From NCBI GenBank assembly GCA_036703315.1, contig DATNPH010000060.1, forward strand, positions 1 to 64,000: a stretch of DNA of 64,000 nt. Reading direction: 5' to 3'. This DNA is from DATNPH01 sp036703315. GTDB taxonomy: Bacteria > Cyanobacteriota > Cyanobacteriia > Cyanobacteriales > Coleofasciculaceae. Shown here piece by piece: positions 53,179-62,996 of this stretch. The notes beneath the pieces are model-generated. The model worked only from the letters and a program-made list of their open reading frames with translations, did not search any database and was not told the origin of the DNA. How positions within the stretch are numbered: the stretch's first letter is position 1; each line of letters starts with the position of its first letter. The translations under genes were made by a program, and so were the position numbers.

Positions 53179-55425
53179 ATGTCCCATCCTTTATACGTCG
53201 CCTTTATCTGGCATCAGCATCAACCCCTGTATAAAAGCCGTAAAAGCATCTCCGGCGCATCTGGAAAATACCGTCTACCTTGGGTGCGGCTCCACGGTAC
53301 CAAAGATTACCTAGATTTGGTGCTACTACTAGAGCGTTATCCAAAGTTGCATCAAACAGTGAACCTAGTTCCATCACTGATTTTGCAACTCGAAGATTAT
53401 ATTGCAGGCACTGCCTTTGACCCTTATCTGACACTGGCACTGACACCTACAGAACAGCTGAGCACTGAACATAAGCAATTCATCATTGAGCATTTTTTTG
53501 ATGGCAATCACCACACTCTAATTGATCCCCACCCTCGTTATGCCCAACTGTACTGGACACGGCAGAATAACGGAAGAGCGTGGTGTCTGGAAAATTGGAC
53601 GGAGCAAGATTATAGCGACTTGCTAGCATGGCACAACTTGGCTTGGATTGACCCCCTGTTTTGGGATGATCCAGATATTGACAGATGGTTGAAGCAGGGA
53701 CAAAACTTTACATTAGGCGATCGCCAACGGATTTTCTCGAAGCAGAAAGAAATCATCAGTCGTATTATCCCCCAGCACCGGAAAATGCAGGATGCTGGTC
53801 AGTTGGAAGTAATAACATCGCCTTACACCCACCCAATTTTGCCCTTACTAGCAGATACAGATGCCGGTCGTCGAGCAGTACCCAACATGACTCTGCCGCA
53901 GTACCGCTTCCAGTGGGAAGAGGATATTCCCCGACACCTGAACAAATCTTGGGGAATGTATAAAGACCGATTTGGTCGGACACCTCGCGGGTTATGGCCT
54001 TCAGAGCAGTCAGTTAGTCCTGAGATTTTGCCTTACATTACTCAACAAGGGTTCGAGTGGATTTGCTCTGATGAGGCAGTATTAGGATGTACCTTGAAGT
54101 ACTTCTTCCACAGAGATGAGGCAGGGAATATCTCGGAACCCGAGTTACTCTACCGTCCCTATCGTCTAGAAACGCCCCATGGTCCTTTAGCCATTGTGTT
54201 TCGTGACCACCGATTATCTGACTTGATCGGCTTCACTTATAGCGCGATGGATCCCAAGCACGCCTCTGGAGATTTAGTGGGACATCTAGAAGCGATCGCT
54301 CGTTCCCTCAAACATCGACAACCCGGCGGTGGAACCTCATTAGAACAACCCTCACTTGTCACAATTGCGCTTGATGGTGAGAATTGCTGGGAGTATTACT
54401 ACAGAGATGGTATCCCCTTCCTGGAATCTCTCTATCAGACCCTAAGCGACCATCCAGAAATCAAACTGGTGACGGTTAGTGAATTTATTGAACAGTTCCC
54501 ACCCACCGAAATTATTCCAGCAGAGCATCTGCATAGCGGTTCCTGGGTTGATGGTAGTTTTACGACCTGGATTGGTGACCCAGCCAAGAATCGAGCTTGG
54601 GATTTACTAGCAGAAGCACGGCAAGTCTTAGCGAACCATCCAGAAGCTACGGAAGAAAATAATCCAGAAGTTTGGGAAGCTTTGTATGCGGCTGAAGGAT
54701 CTGACTGGTTCTGGTGGTTTGGTGAAGGTCATAGCTCAAATCAGGATGCCATGTTCGACCAGCTGTTCCGGGAACACCTGAGTGCTATTTACACCAGCTT
54801 GAATGAGCCAATTCCTCCCAATCTTCAGGGACCCGTGGAAGCCCACGATGTCCCTGGAGACCATCTACCACAAAGCTTTATCCATCCCGTCATCAACGGA
54901 TTGGGAGATGAGCAAGACTGGGATCGGGCTGGTCGCATAGAAATCGGAGGCGCACGGGGCACAATGCACCAGAGCAGCACTATCCAGCGACTCTGGTATG
55001 GTGTTGATCACCTCAACTTCTACTTACGGCTAGATTTCAAGAGTGGTGTGCAAGTAGGTCGGGACATCCCCCCGGAATTGCACCTGTTGTGGTTCTATCC
55101 TGATCGGATAATGCACAACAGCCCTGCACCTTTAGCAGAACTACCGGATGAAGCCCCGTTGAACTATTTGTTCCACCATCATCTGGGAATTTATTTGCAG
55201 ACTGGAGCAAGTTGGTTTGAGGAGGCTGTGGAGCATTATCAGTGGCACATAAGAACTAGTCAAGCTCAGGTTGCATTCAACCAGTGTCTAGAGGTGGCAG
55301 TGCCGTGGGCAGATTTACAAGTTGAACCGGATTATCCACTGCGGCTAGTTCTGATTTCGGCTGATCACGGGATTTTCCGCAGCTATATACCAGAAAATGC
55401 GATGGTTGCACTTCAGGCTCCTTAG
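53179..55425 (+). CDS. Glycoside hydrolase family 57 protein
   Basis: 748 residues. YVAFIWHQHQPLYK is the GH57 N-terminus, TSPYTHPILPLLADTDAGRR and GLWPSEQSVSPEIL (catalytic Glu) the core, and DGENCWEYYYRDG the C-terminal core motif; residues from about 550 on form an added beta-rich domain. GH57 enzymes act on alpha-glucans (alpha-amylase, glucanotransferase, branching). The exact activity is not resolvable here. Confidence 0.92.
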   Translation: MSHPLYVAFIWHQHQPLYKSRKSISGASGKYRLPWVRLHGTKDYLDLVLLLERYPKLHQTVNLVPSLILQLEDYIAGTAFDPYLTLALTPTEQLSTEHKQFIIEHFFDGNHHTLIDPHPRYAQLYWTRQNNGRAWCLENWTEQDYSDLLAWHNLAWIDPLFWDDPDIDRWLKQGQNFTLGDRQRIFSKQKEIISRIIPQHRKMQDAGQLEVITSPYTHPILPLLADTDAGRRAVPNMTLPQYRFQWEEDIPRHLNKSWGMYKDRFGRTPRGLWPSEQSVSPEILPYITQQGFEWICSDEAVLGCTLKYFFHRDEAGNISEPELLYRPYRLETPHGPLAIVFRDHRLSDLIGFTYSAMDPKHASGDLVGHLEAIARSLKHRQPGGGTSLEQPSLVTIALDGENCWEYYYRDGIPFLESLYQTLSDHPEIKLVTVSEFIEQFPPTEIIPAEHLHSGSWVDGSFTTWIGDPAKNRAWDLLAEARQVLANHPEATEENNPEVWEALYAAEGSDWFWWFGEGHSSNQDAMFDQLFREHLSAIYTSLNEPIPPNLQGPVEAHDVPGDHLPQSFIHPVINGLGDEQDWDRAGRIEIGGARGTMHQSSTIQRLWYGVDHLNFYLRLDFKSGVQVGRDIPPELHLLWFYPDRIMHNSPAPLAELPDEAPLNYLFHHHLGIYLQTGASWFEEAVEHYQWHIRTSQAQVAFNQCLEVAVPWADLQVEPDYPLRLVLISADHGIFRSYIPENAMVALQAP

Positions 55426-55464
55426 AGGGCAATTCCAAGTTTCCCTTTAAAATTTTTATTAAGC

Positions 55465-55497
55465 CGGTCTTGTTAGCTTACAAGACCGCTCTTTCTT
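55465..55497 (+). terminator. Terminator after the GH57 gene
   Basis: CGGTCTTGT (55465-55473) pairs with ACAAGACCG (55480-55488) over a 6-nt loop, followed by CTCTTTCTTT. Confidence 0.75.
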
Positions 55498-55518
55498 TAC
55501 CACAAGCTGCATAAACTT

Positions 55519-56316
55519 ATGACACCTATCAAAAGTTTGACTCAAGATCAGCTTACTATTGATTTCCCTCAAGAAGTATACGATAAGTTTCAAATAAACT
55601 ACAAAGATTTAAATGAGTTTATACAACCTTTGAAAGACTTATCAGCAGATTTATCTAAAAATAGAAATTCATACAATATTAATCCTTACCATAGCTCCTT
55701 TAATAAAGGTATCTATATTTTGGGTAAAGATGATTCTATGTTAGGCATATTTCCCAATCAAAAGTTAGCCTTAAAATGCTCTCAGGGACAATTCGGGGCA
55801 GAAAACTTAAGAAAACAATTTTACAGAACTATTCAGTTAGTGGAAGATTTTGAAACTAAACTCCAGGTCGAAGAAAAAAAGCTTCTCCAGATTTGCCCAG
55901 TCTATCTCCATTTACAAAACGACCAAGCCAATTCCTTTTTTAAACAAATACTCTTTATGCAGAGAATAGATGGAGGCGTGACTTTGGGACAAACAAAAAC
56001 TGGCTTTAATACAGAATTTTGCCAAGTTTTCAGCATTCCCAGCCTGGAGGAAATTCGTCGCAAACGCCAATATTCTCTCCATCGGTATCTAGATAAAAAT
56101 AAACACCGTCAACTTTTAAAAATTCAAACAGTCTATTTATTTAAAAGGCTACTGCGGAAAGGTATAAAAATTTGCAGTCTCAACCAGAAAAATGTCATGG
56201 TTAACCATGTCATTGAAACAGGTCAGACAAAATATATAATTATCGATCCGATCGAAGACCTTTTTCCGCCGCTATCACCGCTCTACAATGGCTTAACTAT
56301 GAAACTGTGTACATGA
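55519..56316 (+). CDS. Unknown protein with a kinase-like C-terminal motif
   Basis: 265 residues, AT-richer and more Lys/Asn-rich than its neighbours, hinting at transfer. No TM or signal. Near the C-terminus LLRKGIKICSLNQKNVMVNH followed by IIIDPIED resembles the catalytic loop and DxG/IDP segment of Kdo/aminoglycoside-kinase-like proteins (HxDxxxxN..lIDp), but the catalytic Asp position is Ser here, so it may be a pseudokinase or unrelated. I cannot name a family. Confidence 0.6.
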   Translation: MTPIKSLTQDQLTIDFPQEVYDKFQINYKDLNEFIQPLKDLSADLSKNRNSYNINPYHSSFNKGIYILGKDDSMLGIFPNQKLALKCSQGQFGAENLRKQFYRTIQLVEDFETKLQVEEKKLLQICPVYLHLQNDQANSFFKQILFMQRIDGGVTLGQTKTGFNTEFCQVFSIPSLEEIRRKRQYSLHRYLDKNKHRQLLKIQTVYLFKRLLRKGIKICSLNQKNVMVNHVIETGQTKYIIIDPIEDLFPPLSPLYNGLTMKLCT

Positions 56317-56325
56317 GGCTCACGT

Positions 56326-57369
56326 CTATCTTTGCGGCGCGATCGCCACTATTTTCTCAATTTCATCTATCGTTATCTTTGCTAACCCGAACTTCTCAAT
56401 TACCCAAGCATTCGTCGTCAAGTGGAGACTAATCTCAGCCACTCGGTACTGACTCGCATCTGTTGCCAAAGCCGTTGGCAACAGCAATTGATCTGCCAGG
56501 TGAACATCCACTGGTGCACCTGTTTCGTGAAAATCCAGCAGTTCCTCACAAGCCATCTGGGCGACTTTTTCAGCTGCTAATCCTATACGCCCTATAGCGC
56601 TAAAGCCAGCATGGCTGTGTTCATACTCTGCCGTGAGGAAAACACCTGCTCCCGGTCCTATACCCCGCTCCCGTAGTGGCTGCACTTGAGCTTTGAGGTC
56701 AGCTTGATGCAACACATTCTCGGCACGCATCGCCATGCGTTGGGGGATGTGGGAGGGAAGTTGTGTTACCGCCGCTAAGCCACGCACCTGTTGCAAGCTT
56801 CCACGTTCCAGCAAGGACAGTCCACTCAAAGTGGTGCCACCACTTACACGCAGTCCGACTTCTCCCCCACCTCGCGGATACCATCCCCAGGCATTTAGCT
56901 TTACCTCAGCCTTTAACCCCATTTGGCTCAACAAGGGTAGGTAAACTTGTTCGATGTAAGCGAATGGGGGGCTATGAGCGATGTGGGTTCCGCCTCGTAG
57001 GGTCACTTGAGAATCCCCAGTTGCTAGTGCCAGAGGCAGGAGGATGGTTTGCAAGACTAGGTTAACGGTGCCAGCTGAACCGCCTTGCTGTGCTTCTGTG
57101 ACATCAAACGTATACTGTCCCGCCTCGGCAGTACCACTGGGAATAAACTCCAGGCTCATTGACCCTAGTGCATCCCCCCGCAGTTCTGCCTGACAAATCG
57201 TTGCGGCTGCTCGTACAGCCGTTAAATGTTGAGCCGCGAGCCCTGGTTTTTGACGTTTGGCGCGAATATGCTCAATTCGTATCGGCTGACCCGTGATTGC
57301 AGCTAGGCTGAGGGAAGTGCGTAGTACCTGTCCGCCGCCTTCTCCGTAGGAACCATCAATCTCAAGCAT
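56326..57369 (-). CDS. rtcA: RNA 3'-terminal phosphate cyclase
   Basis: 347 residues from the ATG at 57369 (MLEIDGSYGEGGGQVLRTSL), the standard start; a longer frame to 57492 only adds sequence translated from a palindromic repeat. Motifs HIRAKRQKPGL, GGTHIAHSPPFAYIEQVYLP and HLADQLLLPTALA (the adenylated His) are present. It makes 2',3'-cyclic phosphate ends on RNA. No rtcB is adjacent. Confidence 0.95.
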   Translation of the reverse strand: MLEIDGSYGEGGGQVLRTSLSLAAITGQPIRIEHIRAKRQKPGLAAQHLTAVRAAATICQAELRGDALGSMSLEFIPSGTAEAGQYTFDVTEAQQGGSAGTVNLVLQTILLPLALATGDSQVTLRGGTHIAHSPPFAYIEQVYLPLLSQMGLKAEVKLNAWGWYPRGGGEVGLRVSGGTTLSGLSLLERGSLQQVRGLAAVTQLPSHIPQRMAMRAENVLHQADLKAQVQPLRERGIGPGAGVFLTAEYEHSHAGFSAIGRIGLAAEKVAQMACEELLDFHETGAPVDVHLADQLLLPTALATDASQYRVAEISLHLTTNAWVIEKFGLAKITIDEIEKIVAIAPQR

Positions 57370-57411
57370 GGAATACAAGAATTCTTTATCTTTAGTAACA
57401 TTTTGCACGTT

Positions 57412-57450
57412 TACCCCCTCAGTCCCCCCCTTACTAAGGGGGGAAGCTAG
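57412..57450. repeat. C/G-run palindromic repeat upstream of rtcA
   Basis: ACCCCCTCAGTCCCCCCCTTACTAAGGGGGG, third location of the family also inside the NACHT and S9 genes; read in frame it would give ASPLSKGGTEGV, and it sits 43 bp or more before the rtcA start. Confidence 0.7.
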
Positions 57451-57589
57451 CACCCTGGAGGATTGAGGTGGGGTTAAGGTGCAGTAGTGCAAGCTAGCAG
57501 CTTATGAATACAAACAAGAATCCGCCTTAAACAAAATCCTTAATGACAGATTCGTTGTATATAGTTCCGCCGGAACGTCTGTATGTGGT

Positions 57590-57840
57590 TTAACGTGCAA
57601 TTACTTCAGCTTCAGTGATTTCAATTGGGTCGAGGGTATCTGGGAATTCGTAAAACGAGTAATGCCACCCGACACTTTGGGGTCAGTTTATGCAGCGGCA
57701 CTAAATGGGCTGATGTATTTCCGTCCGATAATTTCGCAGAATTTGTTATTGTAAACAATAACTTGACCGTAGTGGTATCGACGTGGTTGCCAGTTGGCAG
57801 GGTTTTCTGCAATTTCCACAGCGATCTTGATGCGCGTCAT
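57590..57840 (-). pseudogene. Frameshifted small cyanobacterial gene
   Basis: From ATG 57840 the frame reads MTRIKIAVEIAENPANWQPR.., RYHYGQVIVYNNKFCEIIGR, KYISPF and stops at 57688. A second frame continues VGWHYSFYEFPDTLDP.. IEITEAEVIAR to a stop at 57590. Both halves read like one continuous conserved protein of about 80 residues, joined across an indel near 57690. The family has no known function to me. Confidence 0.65.
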
Positions 57841-58088
57841 GATAGTAAATTAGCTCCTAGCTAAAGTGTGTTAGTTGGGAGTTAGAGGCGGTTTTGTGGA
57901 TCAGCCGTTAGCCACTTCGCTCTTAATTGAAAACTAATGATATAGTTTTCAGAAGTTCAGTTATTTTTTTAATTAAAAAGAAGTTAGTAGGGGTGTTTGT
58001 ATCAAGGATTAAGTAATAACAAAAATTGCTGAGGGTAAAGTTTTACAGAGGTAAAATTCTGATATTCCATAAAAAAATCTTTCCAACC

Positions 58089-58719
58089 ATGATGTCTGAA
58101 GCTTTATTGGAAAATAGAGATTACACAGTAATATTGGCGAAATCTCCTTCCGAAAATATACAAAGCGAACCTCTTCCTGTTGACCGTTGGCAGACGGCAT
58201 CAGCGTCAATAGTTGCGCTTGTTTCAAAATGTTCAGAATTTGACCCAGATGGCATTACTGTCTATATCACAGCGGACTCAATCAAAAACTATAGGCAGGT
58301 GAAAGAAGAGCAAGTTGCTCTTCTCGTTCAGGAATTTCAAGAAACGGCACCTCCTGAAATCTTCAATTTAGTAAAAGTATTGCAAACGGTTCTTGATGAT
58401 TACTTTGCTCGAAAAGAGGCAGGACAAACTAAGGAAAATGGAGAAATTATAATTGTAGTGACGGATGAAGAGCCGCCAGAGCGGCAGGAGCTGGTGAAAG
58501 CCATTGTCAATCCACACACAAAATTAACAACAATGAAGAGCTAGGAATTGGTTTTGCTCAAATTGGGGAACATAGCATCACTAAAGGTTTTTTCTCAGCT
58601 TTGGATGATGATTTAAATGTAGCTGGTGCTCGTTTTGATATTGTAGACACAAAAGTTCTAGATACAACAGAGACTACTTCTCTCATTCAGTTTTTGTTCG
58701 ACATAATCAATGACTAGAA
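58089..58719 (+). pseudogene. Decayed von Willebrand factor A (VWA) domain gene
   Basis: Frame 1 (ATG 58089, stop 58544) reads MMSEALLENRDYTVILAKSP.., FDPDGITVYITAD.., NGEIIIVVTDEEPPERQELV. The second half continues in the -1 frame as NNNEELGIGFAQIGEHSITK.. to IQFLFDIIND and stop at 58719. Both match the layout of cyanobacterial VWA proteins (usual DxSGS, TDGEP, EELGIxFxQ). The MIDAS DxSGS is AKSPSE here and TDGEP is TDEEP, so metal binding is lost. Confidence 0.72.
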
Positions 58720-58970
58720 GATGTTTGCAGCTTTCACATTGATAAAGAATGTCCTGACAGCCAACAACACCATTAACAACCCATCCTGTTTATTATTGTT
58801 CGGTTGAGGGGGTTTTATTTAGAGTTGTCGGTTTTGCTAAAAGGCTAATTTCATCAAATCACTCAACTGGGTAATCCTGTCGGAGGATGTAGTATCCTGC
58901 CTGAAAAGCGAAGCTATTGTTATCAGGCGATCGAGTTGTCTTTAATCCCCAATTTAAGGGTGATAACAGT

Positions 58971-59135
58971 ATGGTTTGGTTTATCTTGATGTTTTTGTTT
59001 GTCTTGGTACTCTCGGCTAGCCCGCTTCTCGGTAGCTTGAATGTACGCTGGTCTTTGGAGATCATGATCGGACTATTTGCGGCTTTTTTCGTTGTGGGGT
59101 GGATAATTTTAATTTTCTATCCCCTAATTTGGTAA
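58971..59135 (+). CDS. Small two-helix membrane peptide
   Basis: 54 residues from ATG 58971 (MVWFILMFLFVLVLSASPLL). Two hydrophobic helices at about 2-20 and 29-53 with a short charged turn (NVRWSLE). AAGGGTG upstream may serve as RBS. No known family; a real small membrane protein is plausible. Confidence 0.5.
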   Translation: MVWFILMFLFVLVLSASPLLGSLNVRWSLEIMIGLFAAFFVVGWIILIFYPLIW

Positions 59136-59748
59136 ATAATGCTTGTCTATGCCGAGCGGATGCCTCGGGCAAAATTTTACAAAAATTTGCTGTTTGATAT
59201 CCTTCTGAATAAAGATACTGGAGTCAGACAACAGAACTAAGTAGCATACTAGACCGTTGCAAATTCTCGTTTTGCGATCGCCTTCATGACCTCTGATACC
59301 ATTTGGTTAAATGTTTGACACTTATCGGTGATTAGGTTTTAGGTGTTAAGTAGCAGGCGGTAAGAAGGAGGCTACAACCTACTACCTTGACTATTTGTGT
59401 CATTGTTTAAGGCCAAATGGTATTATTTCTTAGCTTCAACGCTATGGGCGCAAGCGCAATTGGACCCGATTGCACCTTGCTCAAAAATTCTGTCATACCC
59501 CCAAGAGCGGTACACTCAGGATTACTGGCGGCAGACAATAGGTACTAGCCTAGTTTCACCGTTTTGAGCAGTTTTCGGTGCTCACCGGACAGACACTCAA
59601 CCCTAATAGGGCATTCGCTCAAAGGGAATCAGAGATAACCTTAACGAGATTCCTTAATTTATGTCTTTGGAGGGTTATCACAATTAGCTAGCTTCATTAT
59701 GGTTGAGCCGAGTTAAATAATAACCAGCCTAAAGATTATCTGGAGCCT
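59136..59748. other. Intergenic region upstream of the HAMP kinase gene
   Basis: No gene. Contains the MITE-like element at 59296-59423 and otherwise unremarkable AT-rich sequence. Confidence 0.4.
59296..59423. repeat. 128-bp MITE-like element
   Basis: Perfect 11-bp terminal inverted repeats ATACCATTTGG (59296-59306) and CCAAATGGTAT (59413-59423), extended imperfectly inward by TTAAA. No ORF inside. Confidence 0.65.
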
Positions 59749-61470
59749 ATGTTGCGGCAGTCTTCTCACTCAACCCTGAAATCCGAGCTGATTACCGACA
59801 CAAAAGGGGTATTTGGTATACCTGCTGAATCGGAGCAAGACAGAAAATTTCGCAAAAGAGGGTTGAAAGAGCTGTTTGGTGGCTTAACTATCAGACAAAA
59901 AATTCGTTGTGGGTATGCTCTGGCGATTGGCATTGCCGTTCTGGGCATCATCCCAGCACGAATAATAGAAACTTATTACGAGCAACACACGAGGAATATA
60001 CTTATCCAAACTCATAAAGCCACCATTACTGTCAGAAATTTAGAAGGTGCCCTACTACAGGCACAAAACCACCAGCAAATGCTGGCAACGCTACTAACAA
60101 ACTATCCAAAATTTGAGCATGAATACTCTGAGACAATTGAGGCACTAGATAATGCTTATCGGCTGCTGGATGAGGCGAAATATGCCATAAATGATGCACA
60201 TGCAAATCATCAAATTAGCTTTAACGAAATGCAGCTAATGCAATCGATACCAAATCATCAAGATACGGTAGCTGCCTACTCCCAACAGCTAAAGGCACTT
60301 GTGCAGCAAATAAAAGCATCTAATTTGAAGCCAGAAGAGGTGGCAGCAGCACAACAAGCAATTCTGCGCTTTACAAGCGGTGAATTATTTTTCAAGTTAC
60401 ATGATTTGTCAGAGGAGCTAACAAAGCTAGTCAGCCACCTTCAAGCTGAGGAAGCAGAGGTATTTCAAATTAGGGAACAGGCTTGTAAGCTGGGTTGGGT
60501 CATTCAGTTGATAAGTCTAGGGATCGCCGTGACGATCGCAACACTTCTAGCTGTTTATACCAGTCGGGCGCTTGCTCGTCCTCTGGAAACCACTACCAGT
60601 ATCGCTCAGCAAGTGGCGAAGGAGTCTAATTTTGGTCTGCGGGTTCCGATCGCAACAAAAGATGAAATTGGGTCGTTAGCTACGTCTCTCAATCATCTCA
60701 TTGACCGGGTATTTGATTGTACCCAACAACTGCAACAGGCTGAAGAATTAGCTGAAGTTGGTAGCAAGACTAAGAGCCAGTTTCTAGCAATTATGAGCCA
60801 TGAATTACGCACACCGTTGAATGCGATCATTGGCTTGAGCGAGCTTCTCCAAGATGACGCCCAGGATCTAGGCGTAGGCGATGAGGATTTTATCAGTGAC
60901 CTCCAGTCAATCAACTGTGCTGGCAAGCATCTGCTGACGTTGATCAACGATATCCTCGACTTGTCTAAGATTGAAGCGGGAAAAATGGCTCTCCACCCAG
61001 AGACGTTTGCGATCGCGACGCTAATTAATGACGTTGTCCTCACCGTGAAGCCGTTGATGGAGAACAATGGAAATATCTTAGAGGTTCATTGTGATAAGCC
61101 GCTTGGTACTATGCATGCTGACCCAACTAAACTAAAGCAGGTGCTGTTGAACCTGCTTTCTAACGGCGCTAAGTTTACAAAACAGGGTCAGGTGACGCTG
61201 ACGGTTACCCTTAAGCGAGTCGGCAATTGTGAGTGGATTGGCTTTCGTGTGCAAGACACAGGCATCGGTATGTCTGATGAGCAACAGCAACGGTTGTTTC
61301 AAGCCTTCACCCAAGGAGATCCCTCGACCACACGTAAGTATGGTGGCGCTGGACTGGGGTTAGCAATTAGCAGCCACTTTTGCCAGATGATGGGCGGTAA
61401 TATTGGTGTAGAAAGTCAAGTTGGACAGGGGTCTACTTTCACTGTTAACCTACCAGTCGAGCCTTGTTGA
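59749..61470 (+). CDS. HAMP sensor histidine kinase with helical periplasmic domain
   Basis: 573 residues. TM1 about 51-72, a mostly helical 170-residue extracytoplasmic sensor (no recognisable ligand fold), TM2 about 246-268, HAMP (KDEIGSLATSLNHLIDRV), HisKA with H351 in AIMSHELRTPLNAIIGL, and HATPase NLLSNGAKF, QDTGIGMS, YGGAGLGLAIS. The gene is followed 111 bp later by a glycosyltransferase gene. Confidence 0.92.
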   Translation: MLRQSSHSTLKSELITDTKGVFGIPAESEQDRKFRKRGLKELFGGLTIRQKIRCGYALAIGIAVLGIIPARIIETYYEQHTRNILIQTHKATITVRNLEGALLQAQNHQQMLATLLTNYPKFEHEYSETIEALDNAYRLLDEAKYAINDAHANHQISFNEMQLMQSIPNHQDTVAAYSQQLKALVQQIKASNLKPEEVAAAQQAILRFTSGELFFKLHDLSEELTKLVSHLQAEEAEVFQIREQACKLGWVIQLISLGIAVTIATLLAVYTSRALARPLETTTSIAQQVAKESNFGLRVPIATKDEIGSLATSLNHLIDRVFDCTQQLQQAEELAEVGSKTKSQFLAIMSHELRTPLNAIIGLSELLQDDAQDLGVGDEDFISDLQSINCAGKHLLTLINDILDLSKIEAGKMALHPETFAIATLINDVVLTVKPLMENNGNILEVHCDKPLGTMHADPTKLKQVLLNLLSNGAKFTKQGQVTLTVTLKRVGNCEWIGFRVQDTGIGMSDEQQQRLFQAFTQGDPSTTRKYGGAGLGLAISSHFCQMMGGNIGVESQVGQGSTFTVNLPVEPC

Positions 61471-61549
61471 TTGACTAGATGTTGCCTAATTGTGGAATGA
61501 TTTAGGCAGGAACAACTATGAAGACAAAACAAGCCGCTTAAATACAAGT

Positions 61550-61561
61550 AGGACTTACGCA
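61550..61561 (+). repeat. Single arm of the AGGACTTACGCA element
   Basis: AGGACTTACGCA equals the terminal arm of the 40814-40902 palindrome; no partner arm is visible nearby. It lies just before the glycosyltransferase start. Confidence 0.5.
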
Positions 61562-61581
61562 CTGTACAAATAACCATAATT

Positions 61582-62910
61582 GTGCTAATCCAAGCTTCTG
61601 TCTCTTTTCTATATTGGCTAATTAATATTTTTTATGTACTAATTTTACTGATATTGATTAGTGAAGTTACTGTTGTTGCCTTCTGGTACTCCTTATCGCC
61701 AAACACAAAGCTGAAACGAGGGCTGCTACAGCGCTACTTGAGATGTATTCCTGCGACTTCTGTTCATGACAACGTTGAGCGACTCGAACTGAAACGGCAA
61801 TTACCTCGATGCTCATTCATTGTGGTTGCTTATCTGCCAAATGAGCAGAACATCATTCTGGATACACTCAAGTACATTCTGACAACTGTTGAGAGACCAA
61901 AGAGTGGTTTAGAAGTGATTCTGGCTTACAATACTCCTATTCAATTGCCAGTCGAAGACGACTTGCAACACCTGGCAGCGTTGTATCCGGAGCTACGTCT
62001 ACTTCCCGTTAAGACTAGCCGATCAAAAGCAGAAAACTTGAACGCCGCAATCCCCCTTGTTACAGGTGAAATTACTTGTATTCTTGATGCAGATCATCGA
62101 CCAGCTAATGATTGTCTAAGCCGAGCTTGGTATTGGCTGGATAGCGACAGGTATGACGTTGTTCAGGGGCGCAACGTTATTCGCAACTACAACTGTAATC
62201 CACTTACAAAAATAATTTCTGTCGAGTTTGAATGTCTCTTTTGTGTTAGCCATCTGGCTCTATCGGTTCTGGTGGATACAGCAATTTTTGGAGGCACTAA
62301 TGGTTACTGGCGGACTAGTGTGCTTCAGCATCTTCAATTTCGCCCTAACATGCTAACTGAAGACATTGATATAACTGTGCGGGCGCTACTTCGGGGATAC
62401 CGTATTGTTAACGACCCCACTATCATTGCTACAGAACTCGCGCCTGTAGATATACAGTCTTTGTGGTTTCAAAGGAAGCGGTGGGCGCAGGGTTGGCTTG
62501 AAGTGCTTCTTAAATATCAGTGGTCTTTCTTTCGCTCAGACAAGCTCAACGTTTGGCAAAAACTGTATTGGACAAAGCTGCTGCTTGGCAGTGTAATCTT
62601 TCATGTTGTTGGACTGCCAATTTTTCTAATTACATTTAGTCAAGTCTTCAGCAATATGTCTTTCTCCTCACTCGCTCACGCTCATGTTTGGATTACACCA
62701 GCTTTGCTACTCCTGATTGAACTTTATCAGACATTAGTCGCTAGGAAAGCAAAAAATCCAGTTATTCGGCTTTCTTTCATCAACTTGGCTCTCTATTGCT
62801 TGGCTGTTCCCCTCTACTGTTTATTCAAGAACTTCACAGTTATTGCTGCAATTTACGATCATCTGCTTGGCAAGACTGAATGGATTGTCACTCGACGCGA
62901 GCCTAATTGA
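61582..62910 (+). CDS. GT2 membrane glycosyltransferase, processive type
   Basis: 442 residues, GTG start at 61582. TM at about 8-34, then a GT2 domain with DAD 169-171, TED 259-261 and QRKRW 297-301, and C-terminal helices (about 325-345, 360-380, 395-415). This is the cellulose/hyaluronan/poly-GlcNAc synthase-type fold, with no PilZ domain. Sugar unknown. It could add a second extracellular polymer to the bcs locus in this genome region. Confidence 0.9.
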   Translation: MLIQASVSFLYWLINIFYVLILLILISEVTVVAFWYSLSPNTKLKRGLLQRYLRCIPATSVHDNVERLELKRQLPRCSFIVVAYLPNEQNIILDTLKYILTTVERPKSGLEVILAYNTPIQLPVEDDLQHLAALYPELRLLPVKTSRSKAENLNAAIPLVTGEITCILDADHRPANDCLSRAWYWLDSDRYDVVQGRNVIRNYNCNPLTKIISVEFECLFCVSHLALSVLVDTAIFGGTNGYWRTSVLQHLQFRPNMLTEDIDITVRALLRGYRIVNDPTIIATELAPVDIQSLWFQRKRWAQGWLEVLLKYQWSFFRSDKLNVWQKLYWTKLLLGSVIFHVVGLPIFLITFSQVFSNMSFSSLAHAHVWITPALLLLIELYQTLVARKAKNPVIRLSFINLALYCLAVPLYCLFKNFTVIAAIYDHLLGKTEWIVTRREPN

Positions 62911-62996
62911 GTGTTTCCTCATAGAAACAGTATTAATTTACCCACGCTTAGGTGAGGTAGGTACCCACAAATAACTAACGATTAATAAATAATTCA

